Below are positions 61,496-64,000 of a stretch of 64,000 bases of DNA, piece after piece. This DNA comes from Rhynchopus sp. YZ270_cl-10. Taxonomy: Eukaryota > Euglenozoa > Diplonemea > Diplonemida > Diplonemidae. Within the stretch, counting starts at the first letter, position 1. Every line of letters begins with the position of its first letter. Location: the NCBI GenBank assembly GCA_964035575.1, contig OZ037911.1, forward strand, positions 496,001 through 560,000. Direction: 5' to 3'. The notes beneath the pieces were generated by a model. The model was not told the DNA's origin, did no database searches, and worked only from the letters and a program-made list of their open reading frames with translations. The translations under genes were made by a program, and so were the position numbers.

Positions 61496-63769
61496 TCAAG
61501 GCTCCTCGATTCCCTCCTTCTTGCTGGAAACGGGAGGGACGGGGACAGGGGAGCTGTTCGGGGAGTGTCTCCTTGCAGAGTGCGGACGTGGAGAGACCTT
61601 TGCGTCACGCCATCCGCTGAGCCACATGCGTGGGGAACGCTTCGGGTCCTCGACAAGGCCGGGTGCCAGACTCGCGTGGGGGTGGGCACCTGCCTGGGAG
61701 CCAACCTGGGAGTGTGGGGACAGCATGCCAGAGGGTGCGGGTGAGTGGCGCAGTGCGTTCTGGTTGTACACAGGGTCCTTCGACGCAACCTCGGGCCTGG
61801 GCGAGAAGCGTGCGTCGTGCTCATCGTGGCATGGCTTCTCCTCCTCCCCAGCCTCCTCATCGATAAGCTCCTCACCCTCACGCTCAAACGGCCAGTATCC
61901 ACGCCCGTATGCCCACACGAAGTACGAGATGCACCCGATCACCACAACCAGCAGCGAGAACTCAATCAGGGGCTCGTGGGTGTTTCCGTACAGGAAGTAG
62001 CTTGGGCTCGTCACCCAGATCATGATGAAGCCGAAGGAGGAGAGGATCGTGGGCAGGGGGTACAGCGGCACCTTCCAGGGACGCTCCACCTCGGGGTGTG
62101 CCTGTGGGGTGAAGGGGTGGTGTGGTGGATGGTGTTTTAAGATTTCTTGGGAAGAAAGCTATTGTTTTATTTACTGAAGTATGGCTTTTGTTGAACAAAG
62201 GTAAACAAAGAACAGGGCACGCACCGTCAGTTGTTTCTATTTACTGCTGCCCATAACTTCGTATCCAAAAAAAAAAAGAATGGTGTAACTCATCCTCGTG
62301 TGTCCACAAAAAACAACCAAGTTTCTAAAAAAGAGAAGTTGAAAGTGCAAACACCTCACCGTTCATCGGTGCATGCAGGCACTGTCTTCTAGAGGGGGGA
62401 AAAACACACACAAGAAGAAGTATTCTCGGTCAAGTAGTTACATTTGTGCATATTTGCATTTGACTAAAAGAAGAAGTGGAGGACATACGTGTCTGTAGAC
62501 CATGATCCCGATGCTCTGGAGGAAGAACTGACAGAGCACAAGGGAGGTGACCATCGCAGAGATGAGGATCTCGATCGGAAGCCAGCAGCCGATGGTGGCA
62601 ACACCACCGATGGCGAAGAGGGAGTAGTCTGCAACACCCATCTTGGTGGGGTGCTCGTGTGCGAAGATCTCGAGGAAGTAGCCGCTCTTTGCTGCGGAGT
62701 AAGGGATCTGCGAGAACCCAAGCAGCTGTGCGAAGCAGGCACCAAAGATGACCACACACACAAGCACCGTGATGAAGTAGGCGAGAATCTTTCCTCCGAT
62801 CTTCTCAGCGAAGGTGGACATGATGTACTGCGACGCAGTGTCCATCTGCTCCACTGCCTCAACAACACCGTCTGGACCGTCCCATGGCACAACTGCAATC
62901 ACCGCGAAGTACACCAGGAAGAAGATCACAGTCACAATCGTGGCAGTCGACACACCTGCACGTGGGATGATGTAACGGGGGTTCTGCACCTCGTCCCCCA
63001 TCTGGTTTGCGTCGTAGTACCCAGTGAAGTCGTACACCCCAATGCGCGCAGCCCCAAAGAGCCCGTAGAACAGCAGCCACGAGTCATCGTATGCGTTGTC
63101 AGGTGCCTTGAAGTGGTCAGGCTCCATGTTTGCAAACCCAGCCACAATGGTAAACGCAATCGCCAGCACTGTTACGAACCCCAGAATCTCCAGGAAGTTC
63201 CCAACATCCCTGATGTCGTTGTAAAGGAAGCCAATCGAGATCAGACTGAAGATCGTGCCAAGCCCTGCGTGGTGGAAGAAGTTGTTGGACCCATCGATGT
63301 AGGAGATGTACTGTGCCATGGCGACGAAGCCGCTGCTCACTTCAAGCGGGCCTGCGAAGAGGAACTGGAAGAGGAAGAGGAAGGACATCAGACGGCCGAA
63401 GGATTCGGACCCGAAGCACTCACGGAGGTACACATACGACCCACCTGAGTAGGGCATCATTGCGCCAAGCTCTGCCCAGGTGAAGGAGTCGCAGGTGCAG
63501 ATGATGCCTGCCATGAGGTAGCCAAGCATTGCGTGTGGACCTGCCGGCTGTGTCTCTGCAATCACAAACGGGATTGTGATGAATGGTCCTGTCCCAAACA
63601 TGTTCATCAGGTTCGCAGCGCATGCCTGCACCAGGTTCAGCTTGTGTGCCTCGTGCTCCTCCTCACGCTGCCGCTCCGCCTCAGACCCCTCCAGATCAAT
63701 CTGTGGGACGTCAGACGAATTGTCCGGTGCCGTGGTCTCGTGTGCCTCACGCATCTCTGTCTCAGACAT
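61496..63769 (-). CDS. APC-superfamily amino acid permease, two exons, 628 aa
   Basis: Exons 63769-62489 and 62101-61496 join in phase 0 (donor GTATGT, acceptor CACCCCACAG). ATG 63769 (MSETEMREAHE) is the first in-frame ATG after a CCCTTTCAG acceptor at 63808. An acidic cytosolic N-terminus is followed by the APC core: ANLMNMFGTGPFITIPFVIA (helix 1 with its G-x-G-x-F unwinding), SFTWAELGAMMPYSGGSYVYLRE, ARIGVYDFTGYYDANQMGDEVQNP and the helix 8-10 block. Exon 2 starts AHPEVERPWKVPLYPLP, the typical RP-x-K-x-P motif before the last helices, then two more membrane segments. A cytosolic tail of about 120 residues is rich in SPRP/S-P sites. The substrate is probably an amino acid or polyamine; not resolvable here. 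A family D fragment lies in the intron. Confidence 0.92.
62333..62395. repeat. SINE-like repeat family D, truncated copy in the permease intron
   Basis: GAAGTTGAAAGTGCAAACAC, CTCACCGTTCATCGGTG, then CATGCAGGCAC. Confidence 0.7.
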
Positions 63770-63826
63770 CTCAGTGTAGTTAGCTTTGTTGGAAGATGAC
63801 AATTGGTCTGAAAGGGGTGGTTGTGG

Positions 63827-63975
63827 GAGAGAAGGGGGCTTCCAAGCGGACAACCAATTCGGTACCAGGGACTAGAAATGGGAGTTCCTCTCGTACTACC
63901 CATATTGTCGACATACGCTGGCCCGAGGGGCTCTCTCTCCATCAGTAGGGTAAAACCATCCTCTCTTGTCCTCAA
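63827..63975 (-). rRNA. Isolated fragment of large-subunit (28S) rRNA, sarcin-ricin region
   Basis: On the minus strand GGTTTTACCCTACTGATGG (63957-63939) matches a near-universal 28S segment. It is followed by AGTACGAGAGGA (63898-63887), the invariant sarcin-ricin loop core, between ATGGG and CCCAT arms that pair. After it, GAATTGGTTGTCCGCTTGG-AAGCC resembles the next 28S helices. Similarity ends within the window on both sides: AT-rich DNA lies beyond 63975, and the expected GAAGCTACCAT continuation is absent below about 63830. It is therefore about 150 bp and not part of a complete rDNA unit. It may be a separately encoded LSU fragment (known in Euglenozoa), a retro-inserted rRNA piece or a 28S-derived SINE. 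It lies 20-60 bp upstream of the permease acceptor. Confidence 0.8.
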
Positions 63976-64000
63976 ATTCAAAAATCAAAAATAAACAAAT

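Overview
The window comes from a eukaryotic, most likely euglenozoan nuclear genome; a diplonemid is my best guess, by inference. The reasons are: (1) a haem peroxidase with the signature of the kinetoplastid-type APX/CcP hybrids; (2) a protein resembling the vaccinia VP39 family, to which the trypanosome cap-4 ribose methyltransferases belong; (3) every recognisable gene lies on the minus strand over more than 50 kb, as in euglenozoan directional clusters; (4) most starts are preceded by a pyrimidine tract and AG, as expected of spliced-leader addition; (5) several genes also carry ordinary GT-AG cis introns, which kinetoplastids almost lack. Most introns begin GTATG and sit in phase 0.

Layout in order of + coordinates. 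1-10.4 kb is gene-free: satellites with 7- and 9-bp units, a GA minisatellite, modular dispersed repeats, a hAT transposase remnant, a 4-copy tandem repeat and a fossil reverse transcriptase-RNase H fragment. 10.4-13.2 kb holds two proteins of unknown function and a ubiquitin-like/beta-propeller protein. 14.6-15.2 kb is a TA-flanked inverted-repeat element. 15.5-25.8 kb is one eight-exon gene for a very large helical protein, probably a Nup192/Nup205-type inner-ring nucleoporin. 26.9-42.7 kb is the gene-dense part: an unknown protein, a Golgi-type GT61 glycosyltransferase, the VP39-like methyltransferase, a multispan membrane protein, the peroxidase, a small type I membrane protein, an unknown protein and a UPF0696/DUF1917 protein. 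43-49.8 kb is repeat-rich with two more satellites (7-bp and 5-bp units). 49.8-55.3 kb is a five-exon PDZ-cation-chloride cotransporter fusion. 56.5-58 kb is an acidic unknown protein. 58-61.5 kb is gene-free with two microsatellites. 61.5-63.8 kb is a two-exon APC-family amino acid permease. An isolated piece of large-subunit rRNA lies just upstream of it.

The genes do not form one pathway. Their common orientation suggests co-transcription rather than shared function. The main unexplained signal is in the non-coding DNA. At least three short repeat families form hairpins with different stems around the same seven-base loop, CTCTCGT, and copies lie in intergenic DNA and inside introns. That sequence also fits a tRNA-Glu(CUC)-like anticodon loop and, on the other strand, the core of the sarcin-ricin loop. 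Satellites with 5-, 7- and 9-bp units share an AGTAC/AGTATAC core, and two of them start at the same point of one dispersed repeat. Exon joins and protein families were assigned by reading the sequence, without database searches.
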